This document shows, piece after piece, positions 1 to 11,654 of a stretch of 64,000 bases of DNA. A model generated the notes under the pieces. The model had not been told where the DNA came from and made no database searches. It saw only the letters and a list, made by a program, of their open reading frames with translations. The translations under genes were made by a program, and so were the position numbers. How positions within the stretch are numbered: position 1 is the first letter of the stretch; each line of letters starts with the position of its first letter. This DNA comes from Siphonodentalium dalli (lineage: Eukaryota > Mollusca > Scaphopoda > Gadilida > Siphonodentaliidae), in assembly GCA_032622095.1 (NCBI GenBank), contig CP136064.1, positions 249,579,827 through 249,643,826 on the forward strand, read 5' to 3'.

Positions 1-446
1 CTATAGGCGATAAACTAACGAAAACGACTTCGCCACCGAGAGTCATTTAATTTAGTTAATATGTCAGAATGACGATGTGTGTTGTCAATTTGGACTAATA
101 TTCGTAAAAATAACTAATTTGAACAAGATTATTCTCCATTTCTATTCGATCACCCTACCGGAGTGTTTCATATCGAATAAAATGAAGAAATGGAACTATT
201 TTTTTTATTGTGAAAGATTGCCTATTATGCTGATGTTTATGAATGGAGAGCTCTGTTGGATTACTATGCAGCTTGGATTCGCAGAATCGAAACTTGACAA
301 AATATATGAATATATCGGCATGACGCAATATGGGACACGTTTTACACCACTAGAGTATACAGACACAAACAATGCGAGCAATATTGGGGACAACAAGGAA
401 AGACATCTACCGACTTGATTGGAATCCATTCACAGACGAAATATCT
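1..446. other. No supported feature
   Basis: AT-rich sequence with short open frames on both strands but no recognisable domain, splice pair or repeat. I see nothing I can support here. Confidence 0.5.
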
Positions 447-652
447 TTAACGCTTTGAGTGCCAGGTCGATTTTTGTATCAACCCATATACCCTGTGCCA
501 ATGCATTCTCTTATATATGCGAGTCGACCATAGGTCGCCTCGCATATATAAGAGAATGCATTGGCCTAAATAATTTATTCTTATATTCTTTAACAGACTT
601 ATTTTGTAGGTTTAGGGCCGATGAGATCGGCCCCTGGCACTCAAAGGGTTAA
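447..652 (+). mobile_element. TTAA-flanked MITE, family A, copy 1
   Basis: Bounded by TTAA at 447-450 and 649-652. The inverted ends read CGCTTTGAGTGCCAGG on the left and CCTGGCACTCAAAGGG on the right, so they match apart from one base. A TTAA target and CCC-starting ends are typical of piggyBac-like transposons; with no transposase inside, this is a non-autonomous element. It carries one copy of a 69-nt hairpin at 497-565 (27-bp outer stem, 5-bp inner stem, 3-nt loop). A second copy lies in opposite orientation at 14875-15133. A short open frame crosses the element but is not credible as a gene. Confidence 0.85.
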
Positions 653-1025
653 GAAGTGTTGTAACAGGGGTCGTCTCGAATGGTATCAATGTTGACATTG
701 CTCGTTCAACAAGCGACAAAATTAATGGGAGAAAGGTTTCGAATGTAAAATTCGAAAGAACATTTTAAACCAGAGTCAAATAGAACGCTGCAGGGCGTGA
801 AAGCCAGTTGGTATAATTGTGGCAACCAACGCGATGATATACGATGGTGTCTTGATTGCTACAACTGCGCTGACATGAATTATGCAGATCACGGGAATGT
901 ATGTTTAGTGGTGATACTGATTTGTTAGTAATAGATTGCAATCCCGTTCCCCTTGGTTATCATGTGTATCTTTTCCAGCTGTCAGAACCAGGGGAATCAA
1001 ACAAACTATGGGATATTCAGACAAC
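653..1025. other. No supported feature
   Basis: Spacer between two TTAA elements; nothing recognised. Confidence 0.5.
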
Positions 1026-1528
1026 TTAAAGGTACGGTTGGCCTTGGCGGTGGGTATCCTGTGAAAATATCTCCACCCGTCAAAAACCGCCACAAACAGA
1101 AAGAACATTAAAATGTAGATAGACTTTGTCCGTATACAAATAAGAAATATCGCATAAACAGTATGTTATGGTCATATGTTTGACCATTGTTATGTAAACA
1201 AAAGCATAAAAAGTTACTTTTCTGGTGTTTGTTTATATTATGATGGTAAACATAAAGAGCGTTCTTTGTTGGTGAATACCTGATATGGAACTAATAAAGA
1301 GCGTTTATGCCATTTGTGTGTGATTAGCCAGTAGCATTGTGCTGTCTTCTGTAACAAAATCAGGCTCTTGCTTAGGTAAAATATAGTAGGTCTTTATGAT
1401 AATATGCTGTTTACGCGATGGTCATGGTATATATGAACGGGACTGTATGCGTTTTAATGTTTTTTCTGTTTACGGTGTTTGGAACAAATATGAATATTTT
1501 CGACAATTAAGGCCGCACGTGCCTTTAA
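1026..1528 (+). mobile_element. TTAA-flanked MITE, family B, copy 1
   Basis: TTAA at 1026-1029 and 1525-1528 with imperfect inverted ends: left AGGTACGGTTGGCCTT, right AAGGCCGCACGTGCCT. The 503-bp element has no coding capacity. Close copies are at 21692-22193, 46539-47040 (reversed) and 47695-48196. A diverged subfamily with ends like AGATACGGGCGGCGTT is at 18897-19422, 37445-37920, 41660-41780 and 47293-47698. All share an interior with two TAAAGAGCGTT-type motifs flanking a segment like CTGATATGGAA. Confidence 0.85.
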
Positions 1529-2519
1529 ATCATCCGAGAATCATTCGATGTATTTTTCCGGATAGGTAAAGTTGTTGCACTTAAATCATCCGAGAACAAC
1601 CCTCTTTTTAGAAATGTTGTTTCGGTTTCCTAGAGAATTAGGCCTGACGTTGCTGTACAAGAGAGGAAATGTATAAACATCAATAGAACTACGTGCTAAC
1701 ATATTCGTCGACAATGTAGCGAAATCTTCTAAAGCCATTGACCAGAAAATTCTGCCTCCAACGTCTAGCGGTGCTATGTTCCACCCTGTTAGGGTTTACT
1801 ATCAAATTCAGTAATGGAAAGACAACGGTACTAATCTGTGTGCGACGGAATGGGGATGGGAATTACGGGATGGTCGCTTACTACAAACTACATCTGACGA
1901 CAAGCAATGTCCACCAACCCACTAAACGTGATCAGATGTGGTTGCAAAACAGGTCGTGCAACCGCCAGCCGTGGTTGCACAAAAGTTTCATTGGAATGCA
2001 CACCAGCATGTAAGTGTTGCAACCACCTATTGGCAGTTGAGCAACATATAATATCATTTACCCAAGTCTTATGATTACTTTCCATTATGGAGTGCACCTT
2101 TTCCTGAGTTTATCCACATTTGTCCGAAGTGTTGAGGCTTTGTACATTGACTCATCTTATATCGCGAAGAGCGATGTTTGCCATTTATTTTGACGTATAA
2201 GATGTCCCCTTTTCCATAAGATACATAATGTTATGTCGCTTTTAATTTTCATTACCCCTCAACATAATTATGGGATTGAAAAACCATCTGGGTATTACAA
2301 AAACAGATGGCGTTTTCTCTAATTATGCACACATATCTCGCATCGAACTTTTGATGTGTGGAAAAGGTCCCCGCAAATCATGAGTATAAAATAAACTATG
2401 TTCAAATTGTGTCTAGTTTAGGCCATTTTGTCCAATTTGACATCATAAAACAACCATATCAACGTGTTCTATACCAGAAAATAAATAGATTGGACCGATG
2501 AGCCTAATGATAGGCTCGT
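1529..2519. other. No supported feature
   Basis: Unassigned sequence. A short phrase CATCCGAGAA occurs twice (about 1530 and 1587). No gene or repeat boundary can be supported. Confidence 0.4.
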
Positions 2520-3832
2520 TTGATTGACATATACCCACATTGATGAGAACTTGACATTCAATAAGCACATATCAGTAATCTGCTCGAAAATATCACATGC
2601 AATCTACTGCATGAATAAGGTGAAACATTTTTTCCCAAGTAAAGCATTGAAAACATTGTACAATGCACTGATTCAAAGTCACTTAGTTTATGGTATCCAA
2701 ATATGGGGTCATGTTCCGTAAGTCAAGAGAATATTCCCATTACAAAAACGAGCATTGCGTATAATATGCAATAAGAAGTACAGGAGTCACACAGATCCAC
2801 TCTTTAAAAAAGAGAATATCTTGAACATACATGACTTACACACTCTAAATTCCTCAATTTCCATGCATGACTGGTGTTATAACCGCCTGTCCGCGTCTTT
2901 TGGAACCATGTACAACAAACGAGCAAAATCAACCCCAAGACACCAGAATCCCGTACTGTTAGAACTCCCTAGAACCAATTGGTCAGGAAAACTAGCCCAC
3001 CACGCCTTCCCCACAACATGGAACAATATGGAAAAAGACTATACTACTTGCCAAACCAGGCACACATTGAAGAAGCGCTTACAGATAGCCATGCTGAAAA
3101 ATTACCCCGAAAATGTACGCTGTAAAAACAAAGGATGTCCCGATTGTGCTCAATAAACAACACGGATAATCATAGTCATACTCGTTGTATAATCCTAATA
3201 CTATTCAAATAAGTTTCTTCTCAGCTGCATGTGGACACACGTCGCATTCTCGTTCCTAACATGCCCATATATACTGCCACACATCATAAATGTTACCGTA
3301 CATTATCATGATTTATCTAACGGGACTATTACCATACACCGCCAGATATACATAAAATGATATATATATGTAATATTGATAATTTGAATTATCCCAAAAC
3401 CCCACTCAACAAAGAGACTTTCCGACGATCCATATAGATTCTCATTCTATTTACTTATATAAAGATGGCGATATCTCTCGACTGAAACCGTTGTAGCAAC
3501 AGAAAACAAAATATTTTGTTCCTAATATATACCCATGGAACTGGAACTGGAACTGAATCTGTTAATATTTTAGATAATTTGAACAGTTCAAAACATTCCT
3601 ATGGAAAGATAATACATTTTCGATCTGATAAATCGTCTGGATTGGCTCACAACCACGACAATACTCATTTGTGATATGCCCTAAGTACTAGATTCTAAAA
3701 AGACAGCCCGATAGGGCTAAGCTACCCCGACAATACACTGTTATAATTTATTATGTATTACTGCCACTGTATCATTCGTGTGTATTGTAAATAAACTATC
3801 ATATCATATCCTATCCTATCCTATCCCACTCA
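2520..3832 (+). mobile_element. 5'-truncated LINE, 3' end of reverse transcriptase ORF plus 3' UTR
   Basis: Frame 2524-3156 encodes the region downstream of the reverse transcriptase active site. Recognisable pieces are DENLTFNKHI, QSHLVYGIQIWG, LQKRALRIICNKKYRSHTDP and a Cys-rich end CKNKGCPDCAQ. One in-frame TAA at 2719-2721 interrupts it. A non-coding 3' region follows and ends in a short pentamer array of the TATCC type at about 3790-3830. 3' microsatellite tails of this kind are usual for CR1/Jockey-like LINEs. The same family occurs reversed at 10234-11060. The copy is dead because the catalytic part is missing. Confidence 0.8.
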
Positions 3833-3835
3833 AGC

Positions 3836-4133
3836 TGCAAAACAGTTCAGTCCCATCGCTACGCTATGTCTGACCGCTGCCGGCATGTGTATTTTCTTAA
3901 TTAAATCTAACAATATTTTATTAAAGTGTTTTGTCAGTTACAATTCATTTGGGCTTTATCATTAAAATTTTCCAATGAATATAGACAGTTCAGTTTCTCA
4001 GAATAATGCAGAATGAATTGTAACCTACAAAACTCTCAAATAAATAAATGAGTGATTTCTTCACATTATGTGTAGAGCCGTGCTGGCAGTGGTAAGTCCT
4101 GCGCAACAGGGGACTGAACTCTGCATGGAGCTT
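3836..4133 (+). repeat. Dispersed repeat, copy 1 of 2 (about 298 bp)
   Basis: Closely matches 6440-6734 in the same orientation, including GCTGCCGGCATGTGTATTTT, the CTCAAATAAATAAATG stretch and TGGTAAGTCCTG near the right end. The LINE tail at 3832 abuts its left edge, so the LINE may have landed in this repeat. No coding potential; class unknown. Confidence 0.75.
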
Positions 4134-5139
4134 GATATCAACTTTCAAAAGTGGAAGTTCTAAAACACGTTTTGAACTTGAGTCAGCCTAGCAAAAAACA
4201 TTAATGACGGGTCTCTTATAAAGTGCATCCATGCTTCTGTCACCCAAAAGCTGTAGATAATGAAGAAATTTCTTAATTATGAGCTTTTGCGGTAGTTTTT
4301 GAAGTATTACTTATTGATGATTTTGTGGAATTCGCGATGCCTGTGTGATACGAATGATGGTGATTGAATGTGTTGGCTGGTAATCGGAAAATTAGCTCAG
4401 GGAATTGAAAAACTTTGGCCAAATTAAATCCTCATTTTCTGGTCTCACAGTTAATTACTATTTTGTTTAATTTTTACATCTAAAATTCAATATAATTATG
4501 TCCATACCTTCAAATACCGTGTGTAGACTTAATTAATCCCACCATTGTTACTTGACAATATACCAATAGCCGACATCTAGAATTCAGCTTTATGACAGAT
4601 AGGATTCATTAGAGTTAATCTTCATTACTGTTGTATTGCATTTGCTGGCACATTGTTAAACAATGCACTGCCATGGGTCCCTTTTGTTACCAGTGTAGCA
4701 TCTTACATGTATTCCCGAAACCCCATTGTAACCTCAGGGGATTAGATGCATGGGCATGCTTGTGCCACACTCTGAAGGATTATCATCCCCACTGTATGCT
4801 GAAACCAGGTCGGGACAAACCGATTGCTAACTGCCCCAGATTGCTGGCCCAGATATGGGCCAAACCATTAGACATGGAGCTAATCTGCCCCTGTTTGAGG
4901 AAACACTGACTGGACATTAGAATGGCTCAAAATAGCTTATTCTGCTGGGGATAATTAATCCTAAAGACACAACACCAGTTAAGTCATGTCGTCTAATCAA
5001 TTAGCAGATGACGATGCTATAAATAGAGAATCTACAACGATTCCCCAGTTTATAGTGGAATTTACAAAATGAGTCCAGTAAATTAGGTATGGACCGATCA
5101 TTCACGCTCCGGTCATTCGAGTGGATGGGCGTGCTAGCG
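4134..5139. other. No supported feature
   Basis: Unassigned. A 92-codon Cys-rich frame at 4631-4909 has no recognisable domain, splice sites or repeats, and I do not call it a gene. Short inverted matches exist between about 5020-5095 and 5980-6046, too weak to define an element. Confidence 0.4.
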
Positions 5140-5852
5140 AGAGCTCCTCGCTAAGCCCTTGAGTGGCCGTCGATTGTTTTGTTGGACTTAGCTGACTATG
5201 GGCGATTTAATCCCCAACCTTGAATACGGACAGACTGGACGTGGTTCTGAAGTGCCATGTCACTCCGGTAGGACACTCTACCGGCCGTGGCCTGAAGGAC
5301 AGACCTGACTTCACCGGTACGGGGCCAACAGGAACACCGAGAAGACCCATCAAGACGCCGACAGGAGGAGGGCCAAGTGGGGACAGGGGAGAACTGAGAG
5401 ACACTCAGTCCCCCCACTTGGCCTCCGGGCAAGATCAGCCGGCTGTAGATGTCACTGTCACTACCACTAGTGGGAGCAAGGACACCGAAGTGACACCGGA
5501 TGTCCCTGCCGTCGACAGTGGCAACAGGGACAGAGACGTCCCCGCTGCTGTCTTCGATGTGGAGTTGGCAACACAACCCAGCCAGTCTCCACCAGGGACG
5601 GAAACTGCCACCTCCGCCCCTGCGACGCCGAGATACAAAGAGAGGTCGGCGTCGCACACCGAAGATGGGGGAAAGACACAAACCCTGAAATGTCAGGACT
5701 TGATGCTAAAAAGATGCAAGAAGAACATGCAAAATTTAAAGAAGAAGCAGAACAACAATTACAACAATACAACTAACAACCGAGACAGGCAACATCCACG
5801 TCTCCCCATCTACCGGAGACATCCAGAAAAAAGAAATAGCCATTTTTGTTAA
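5140..5852 (+). pseudogene. GC-rich degenerate ORF, possible retroelement ORF1
   Basis: A GC-rich block stands out from AT-rich surroundings. One 210-codon frame (5220-5852) is Thr/Pro/Gly-rich (for example TGTGPTGTPRRP) and ends in an Asn/Lys-rich tail, with no known domain. A different frame near the end (ATG at 5690) gives a short charged helix, MSGLDAKKMQEEHAKFKEEA, so the best reading shifts frame, as in a decayed gene. The low-complexity basic protein followed by a coiled-coil-like stretch resembles ORF1 proteins of some LINEs, but this is a guess. An AATAAA sits just downstream at about 5882. It could also be a decayed host exon. Confidence 0.3.
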
Positions 5853-6439
5853 TTTTTGTTCTTTTTTTTGTGTATTTCTCAAATAAAAGCTAACAATGAG
5901 GGGTGAAGGAATAAACCTCTCGGTCTATTCAACAATGCCAGAGTTAGCCCCCCCCCGGAAATTACTGATTGAGCAGGTATGGACCGAGCCTTTGGCAAGG
6001 ACCAGACCTAATTTACTGGACGAGGTTGTAGATTCTATTTACCTCGATGAAACATACTTAAATCAACAAATGGGACGTGAAACTAACATCGGCTTCAATA
6101 ATGTATGCGATGACGTTTCACGTAACTTTTTGAATTAGATTTCCGATTTTGGGGTTAAAACAAACATTGGCCAAAAGTTTGTCGAAATGGAATTGTTTTT
6201 GGCCATTTTCTAAATATAATTGACTATTGGCCAATTGGGCTACTGACAGCACGAACCCTGCTCATATGCTAACATTCAGTGTAAAAATAAAAATAAAGTT
6301 AATTTGTCAGCCTGTTCTCCTGATCATAAGCTCAATATGAACACATCTTCAGGTCGAAATAGGTTCAATGTATTTACACGAGATTGTGTTGAAATTTTGT
6401 CCATATTGTCATGTTCAGTTCCGTCGTTGAACGTATTTT
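5853..6439. other. Short unknown ORF and one end of a dispersed repeat
   Basis: An 80-codon frame at 5896-6138 has no recognised domain. At 6309-6385 the sequence CAGCCTGTTCTCC begins a stretch resembling the reverse complement of the GGAGAACAGGCTG end of the dispersed family seen at 11655, 20683 and 58617. Confidence 0.3.
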
Positions 6440-6734
6440 ACAAGCTGCAAAAATTAGTCCCCTCGCTACGATATGTCTGAACGCTGCCGGCATGTGTATT
6501 TTCTTAATTAAATCTAAACATTTTTTATTGAAGTGTTTTGACAGTTACAATTCATTCTGGCTTGATCTAGACAATTTTCAAATAAATATGGGCAAGTTCA
6601 TTTTCTCATAATAATGCAGAATGAACTGCAACCTACAAACGTCTCAAATAAATAAATGTGACATTTCTTCACATTACGTGTAGGTGTGGGCAGCGGTAAG
6701 TCCTGTGTAGGCGACTGAACTCAGCATGGAGTTG
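6440..6734 (+). repeat. Dispersed repeat, copy 2 of 2 (about 295 bp)
   Basis: Second copy of the repeat at 3836-4133, same orientation, about 2.6 kb away, with scattered substitutions and small indels. No coding content. Confidence 0.75.
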
Positions 6735-7076
6735 CGTATTTTAATGTGGCACTCAGAAAGTATAAACACTGGCTAATTAATAACATGAAATAGTGCGGTT
6801 ACACAAGCTATCGAACTTATCAAAGGTCCCTCTACTGTCGTTTAGTTGTTAATGATGGTTATATTATGATCAGCAGTGGCTAATCTGATGTGATTTATGT
6901 TATGTATTGATGACTATGTATTGACATTTTCTGGAGTATGGTGCTATCAGATGGGCGATTTTCTTGTTCACTCAGTGAAAAAGTAGTAAACTGTTATTCG
7001 TATTGAGCGATCGTATTGAGCTATAAAAACCCCATGTCTCTCCAAAGTTGATCATATTCAATGTTCTATCTTCATC
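6735..7076. other. Unassigned; possible TATA box for the transposase below
   Basis: Mostly featureless. TATAAAA at 7022-7028 lies about 55 bp upstream of the ATG at 7077, a plausible remnant promoter for the Mutator-like transposase. Confidence 0.35.
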
Positions 7077-8112
7077 ATGGTAAGTTCTCAAGTAAATGTA
7101 TTCTTCATCTCCAACGATCGAGGAGGCAAACACCTGGTTTTCAACGACCTCAAATTCCGCATCAAATCAGCGTCGATCCGAGAATGTCCACTGGGTGTGT
7201 TGTAAGAATGGCTGTGGTGTCACCATCAACACAAAGAACGAAATGGTTAGTTCTTCAATGAGTCAACACAACCATCTAGCCGATTCTGACCAGGTACGAC
7301 ACATGCTTTTTCTTATTTCAAATTCTTATAAAGAGCGTCCATTCTTCTCTATCTGATATATCTATATACAAAAATAGACATCAAATCTAATTCCATTTCT
7401 TTTTATAAAAGGTTATGGTTGATGCCTTCGTCGCAGATCTCAAACAGTCTGTCCGCAGTGGCTCTAGGCCTGTGTCTTCTATATACCAAGAGGAAATCGG
7501 TAGCCTCAGAACAGATGAAGTAGCCCGGTAGTCATCAGCCGAGTTCCGACCTTTTACAGCATGCGATCTGCATTATACCGCTCCTGCGCTAGGACGAAGC
7601 CAAAGTTGCCAAAAGCGAGAACCGAGATACAAATACCAGAACGATACTCAACAACAACCTTCGGCGACGTTTTCCTGCTATCGTCAGAAAGAGACAACGA
7701 CATCATGATTTCGCGACAGCCAGCCATCTACAATTTCTTCAAGACGACGACGCCTGGTTCTGCGACGGTACCATCGACAAGAGTCCGAATCAGATGTACA
7801 CGACACATGCGTTCGTCGACACCAAGATGTTGCCACTTACCATGGCCTTACCATTCGTGGCACATAAATGTTTAAGGTTATATAGCAGCATCAAAACCAA
7901 ACATATTCAACATGATCGACCACATTAAGAAAGAGCAAGCATATACAGAATCGACGATACTTCAACTTACTGGTGGCGGCAAGGTTCAACCACAAAGAAG
8001 AACATATTGGGCGGTCAACGCGTCTTTTAGACATTTCAAGAGAATATTCAGTGAAAACGAGATCGACATTGTAGAATACTTAGATTCAATCGCTAAATTA
8101 GTTCGCCATTGA
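7077..8112 (+). pseudogene. Broken Mutator-like (FLYWCH-MULE) transposase
   Basis: In order: an N-terminal FLYWCH-type zinc finger (FISNDRGGKHLVFNDLKFRI, then HWVCCKNGC and QHNH, giving a C..C..H.H pattern); a linker after a likely 118-bp intron (7294-7411, GT-AG, phase 0); an LYRSCARTKPKLPKARTEI segment; the transposase core WFCDGTIDKSPNQMYTTHAF, where Asp of DGT matches the first catalytic Asp of MULE transposases; and a C-terminal DHIKKEQAYTES...VNASFRHFKR tail ending at 8112. Frame changes occur near 7180, 7515 and 7700. The section that should carry the second Asp and the Glu is missing between about 7870 and 7905. MULE transposases are cut-and-paste DDE enzymes; this copy cannot be active. 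No terminal inverted repeats were identified. Confidence 0.85.
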
Positions 8113-8344
8113 ACTTTTTGTTAAAGTATTGTCATGTATTTGTTTTGTTTGTTATCTCCTTGTATGTATTTTATTAATTATTTTGCATAAATAAATAAAT
8201 AAAACATGACACAGATTATTTGCTGACATCAACATTGAATCAGCACCAAAGGTTCCAAAAACCAAGTTCCCAAATTGACAAATCATTAAAAACCTACAAA
8301 AAGATAGGACAAACCATTAAAACCCCAAAGAAAAGAGGAATAGA
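8113..8344. other. No supported feature
   Basis: AT-rich spacer with an AAAT-type microsatellite near 8188-8203. Confidence 0.5.
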
Positions 8345-9195
8345 CGGGACATGACAATCTGCGGGGTGTACCTAAAACGCTGAATCAGCAGCTGATCAGC
8401 AGATTATCACCTAAAACGCTGATCAGCAGATTTCCCGATTTTAGTTTAACTCAAATATAACGACGATGGTGGGTTGTAGGTTGTGTAAATGACACGTAAT
8501 ACATGTGTTACATGCCAATACAGGAAGGGGACACATTTTGACCGCCCACCATGCCCGTTCAGCAGTTCAAAATCCCGTTCAGCAATACGGCGGCTGCAGT
8601 TCAGCGGATTATCGCGAACGCAGTTTAACTCAATTGTAACGAAGTTAGTAGAGTTTAGGGGGTGCAAATTACTTGTAATTAATGGGACATAACCATTTAC
8701 CTGGATAGAAAGCCATTTGGCCGACGTACACCCCAGTTCAGCAGTTCAAAATCCCGTTCAGCTGTTCATATCGAGCAGTTCAGCAGATTACCCGAACGCA
8801 GTTTAACCGATTTTTAACGATCATAGTCGGGTATATAATGTGCAAATGACTTTTTATCGATGGGACATAAGGAAATACCGGAAGAACACACGATTTGGCC
8901 GACATACAACCTAGTTCAGCAGTTCAAAATCCCGTTCAGCACTTTATTTGAGGAAGTTCATCAGAATCTCCAAAACTCAGTTTAACTGATTTTTAACAGA
9001 GATATTCGGGTACAGGTGATGCAAATTACATTTTATCGATGGCTCATAACCAGGTACATGGATAGAAACCCATTTGGCCGACGTCCGCCCCAGATCAGCA
9101 GTTCAAAATCCAGTTCAACACTTCACCGGGAACCTTTCAGCAGATTCCCCGAACGCAGTTTCTACAGCTGCTCCACGCTGTTCCACGGCCTTGAT
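8345..9195 (+). repeat. Diverged 178-bp tandem satellite, about four units
   Basis: The phrase AGCAGTTCAAAATCC recurs at about 8561, 8740, 8918 and 9097, giving a spacing of 178-179 bp. Each unit also carries a GAACGCAGTTTAAC-like and a CATTTGGCCGAC-like block. Units differ by many substitutions, so the array is old. A shorter palindromic lead-in (AACGCTGATCAGCAGAT-type repeats) lies at 8345-8440. Confidence 0.8.
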
Positions 9196-9204
9196 TTCGG
9201 ATTT

Positions 9205-9625
9205 TTTTATGTTAGGTCAGTTGTCGACAAAATAATGCAACTTCCGGTGTCCGGTCAGTGGTGGGGTTAATATGTGTGGCTAGAGTGAATATCAGCGTTT
9301 CGTTAGACACCAAAGGGAGCCATCTACTTGCTGTATTCCTCGAGATATCGGCCGTCCCACGCAATTTGAAATTCTGTCCCGCAGATTGTCGTTCTATCCC
9401 ATATTCCATCCCATGTTAGGTCGGCTGTCGATCAAATAATGCAACTTCTGGTGTCCGGTCAGTAGTGGGGTTAATATGCCTGGATAGGGCGAATGTGGGC
9501 CTTTCGTTAGACACCAAAAGGAGCCCTCTACGTGTTCTATTCCTCGAGATATCGGCCGTCCCACGCAATTTGAAATTCTGTCCCGCAGATTGTCGTCTTG
9601 TCCCATATCCCATCCCATCCCGCAT
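9205..9625 (+). repeat. 204-bp tandem duplication, two units
   Basis: AATAATGCAACTTC recurs at about 9231 and 9435 (spacing 204 bp), and long stretches match, including ATTCCTCGAGATATCGGCCG and CGCAATTTGAAATTCTGTCC. The right edge runs into a CCCATCCCAT-type simple repeat. The open frames across it are repeat by-products. Confidence 0.85.
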
Positions 9626-10233
9626 ATTGTCATGTCCCGAATAGACTATAAGCGGCAAATGATTGAAGTAAGGGATTATTGACACCTCGTGCAGGTACCC
9701 CCGGAAACAATAGCTGTTGGCAAAGTGAGATGCTCCCCATGTATGTGATGGCACCATAATCCACATTAAGTTACAAAGGACAGCGTATGTGTGCCTGTGG
9801 ATATGAATGTAGATGTTTATTTGTACAATAAAAAAAAAATTAATAACAAAGCATTGATATACGAATTACTAGTATTGTGCAGGAGCAGCATGACCTACTG
9901 GCATCTTCATGCTGCCCCTCAATAAATAATACAATAAGAAAATATGATGGCGTATGTAGTTTCAGGTTTGCTGGTTGGTTTTACTGTTAAATATACTATA
10001 TTGACATTTTAATTGAAAATGGCATAAATTGTGAACTTAAGAGTAGATATCTTATACAATATTGGTTTTGATGGACAAGTTAGAAAAACTAAATTAGAAT
10101 AATATTGTGAGGTCGCGACTGCACTATATAATATAGTTTTTGAATTAACAGAGTGGACGGCGGAAACCAGACAAAGACAATATAAAGTCGTACATAATGT
10201 GCCTCACCATATATAATAGTTCAATTTGAAAAT
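9626..10233. other. Unassigned; one small hairpin
   Basis: Contains a hairpin at 9885-9915 (GCAGCATGA / TCATGCTGC, 9-bp stem, 13-nt loop). It could belong to the 3' UTR of the reversed LINE at 10234, but no tail confirms this. Confidence 0.35.
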
Positions 10234-11060
10234 TCACGGACGGACGGACGCCGCCGTGCATGACACAGGGCTGTTTAGAAGTTCTAGAATGTTCAGGGAA
10301 ATAACTCGAAATGATTTTGGGAGATTTCTTTTAGTCCACTTGTACACAAAGAGCGCTGCGTGCATGGTGTAGAGATATTTGAACATTAGAATATTTTCTT
10401 GTTTGAAAAGGGGTTCTGTGTGGCTTTTATATTTAAAGTTGCATAGAATACGAATTGCCCTTTTTTGTAAGGTTGACAGCACGCTAGCGTGCCATGAATG
10501 CCCCCTAACTGGGAGACCGTAAAGAAGATGGCTATGGACTAAGGAGTGGTATATAATTTTTCGTGATTCTTTTGGTAAAATGTTTTTAACTTTTTTCAAG
10601 AAGTAGAGTGTGTGGTTCAGCTTCCTTTGTATCATTGATATGTGGTTTTTAAACGTTAAGTTTTCATCCATGATAATACCTAGGAATTTGATGGAATATA
10701 CTTGCATTTGATACCCAACCCCAACTAATTCTATGCCATTCATTTTAAGTGTAAAGTTTCTCCACATTTCTTCATTGCCTTTAGGGTGGATTAACATGAA
10801 TTTACCTTTAGCTGTATTGGTTGGCAGTTTATTACAACAACACCATTCAAATATGTGTTTTAATTCGGTAGTTATATTTTTTTTATCGCAGTCAGATGAA
10901 TATAGGGTGGTATCCCTGGGGCACGCCACACGTTATCCTTTTTAATGCCGAAGTATGACCTTGACAGTCAACATGTTGTTTTCTACCCGTTAGATAACTT
11001 CTAAACCATTCTTTTGAAACTCCTCGAATTCCGTAATGTTCTAGCTTTCCCAATAAGATT
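10234..11060 (-). mobile_element. LINE reverse transcriptase fragment with internal deletion
   Basis: On the - strand, 11060 to about 10925 reads HYGIRGVSKEWFRSYLTGR then TCGVPQG, the motif before the RT active site. The frame then changes and continues as DTTLYSSD, the sequence expected just after the (F/Y)ADD box. About 30 codons including the catalytic Asp pair are therefore deleted. The rest (to 10234) matches the fragment at 2524-3156: DENLTFKNHI, HSHLLYGLPVRGHS, LQKRAIRILCNFKYKSHTEP. It ends by running into GGACGGACGGACG. It is a dead copy of the same LINE family. Confidence 0.8.
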
Positions 11061-11205
11061 TAAATTTTACTTATACCGACCTGACGTTGAAATTAATTAT
11101 TGGCCTGTCTCTTATAAAGTTGTTCAAGTTGGCTATGTAGCGTGGGATGCCAAGAAGTAAATCTTTGATTGAGAACATGTCCAGTGCTGTCTTTTTGAAC
11201 AAATC
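11061..11205. repeat. Dispersed repeat segment, paralogue at 13060-13200
   Basis: ACCGACCTGA(C/A)GT, TTGTTCAAGTTGG and GCCAAGAAGTAAATCT occur in the same order at 13060-13200. Class unknown. Confidence 0.6.
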
Positions 11206-11654
11206 CAGGAGAGCTAAAAATCGCTCTCACTAGCTTTGCGAGAGCTAAAGTCATAATATACACAGCATGTTGTTATACTTTTGACATCTCACTACTCTCC
11301 CAAGTTAGCGACACTTCTACTACAGTAATTAAAGTGGGGACATTATAATAAATTGGCTAGATTCCATACCCTGATTGATCATCAGAGGATGAACATAAAG
11401 GCAATCTGAAATATATATTAACCCCCACGTAGTAGACTTATTATTATATTATTGCAACTTGCAAATTTAATATAGAAAAAAAACATTAACATAAACTTAA
11501 AGGGTAACTACCAGCATTCCATCATCACTTGAACTCCATCACTTTCCATTGAATCATAAGTATCAGAGTCACCTGAGACAACAAATGAACTGCAGGAGCT
11601 ACTGCTGCTGCTATAATAATGTCGTGTCCTTGATCAAAATAATTATCCTTCAGG

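Noticed and set aside
77-418. 113-codon frame at the left edge
   Set aside because: No domain, AT-driven composition and no splice or promoter signals.
4631-4909. Cys-rich 92-codon frame as a small secreted peptide
   Set aside because: No signal peptide, no regular cysteine spacing and no promoter or polyadenylation context.
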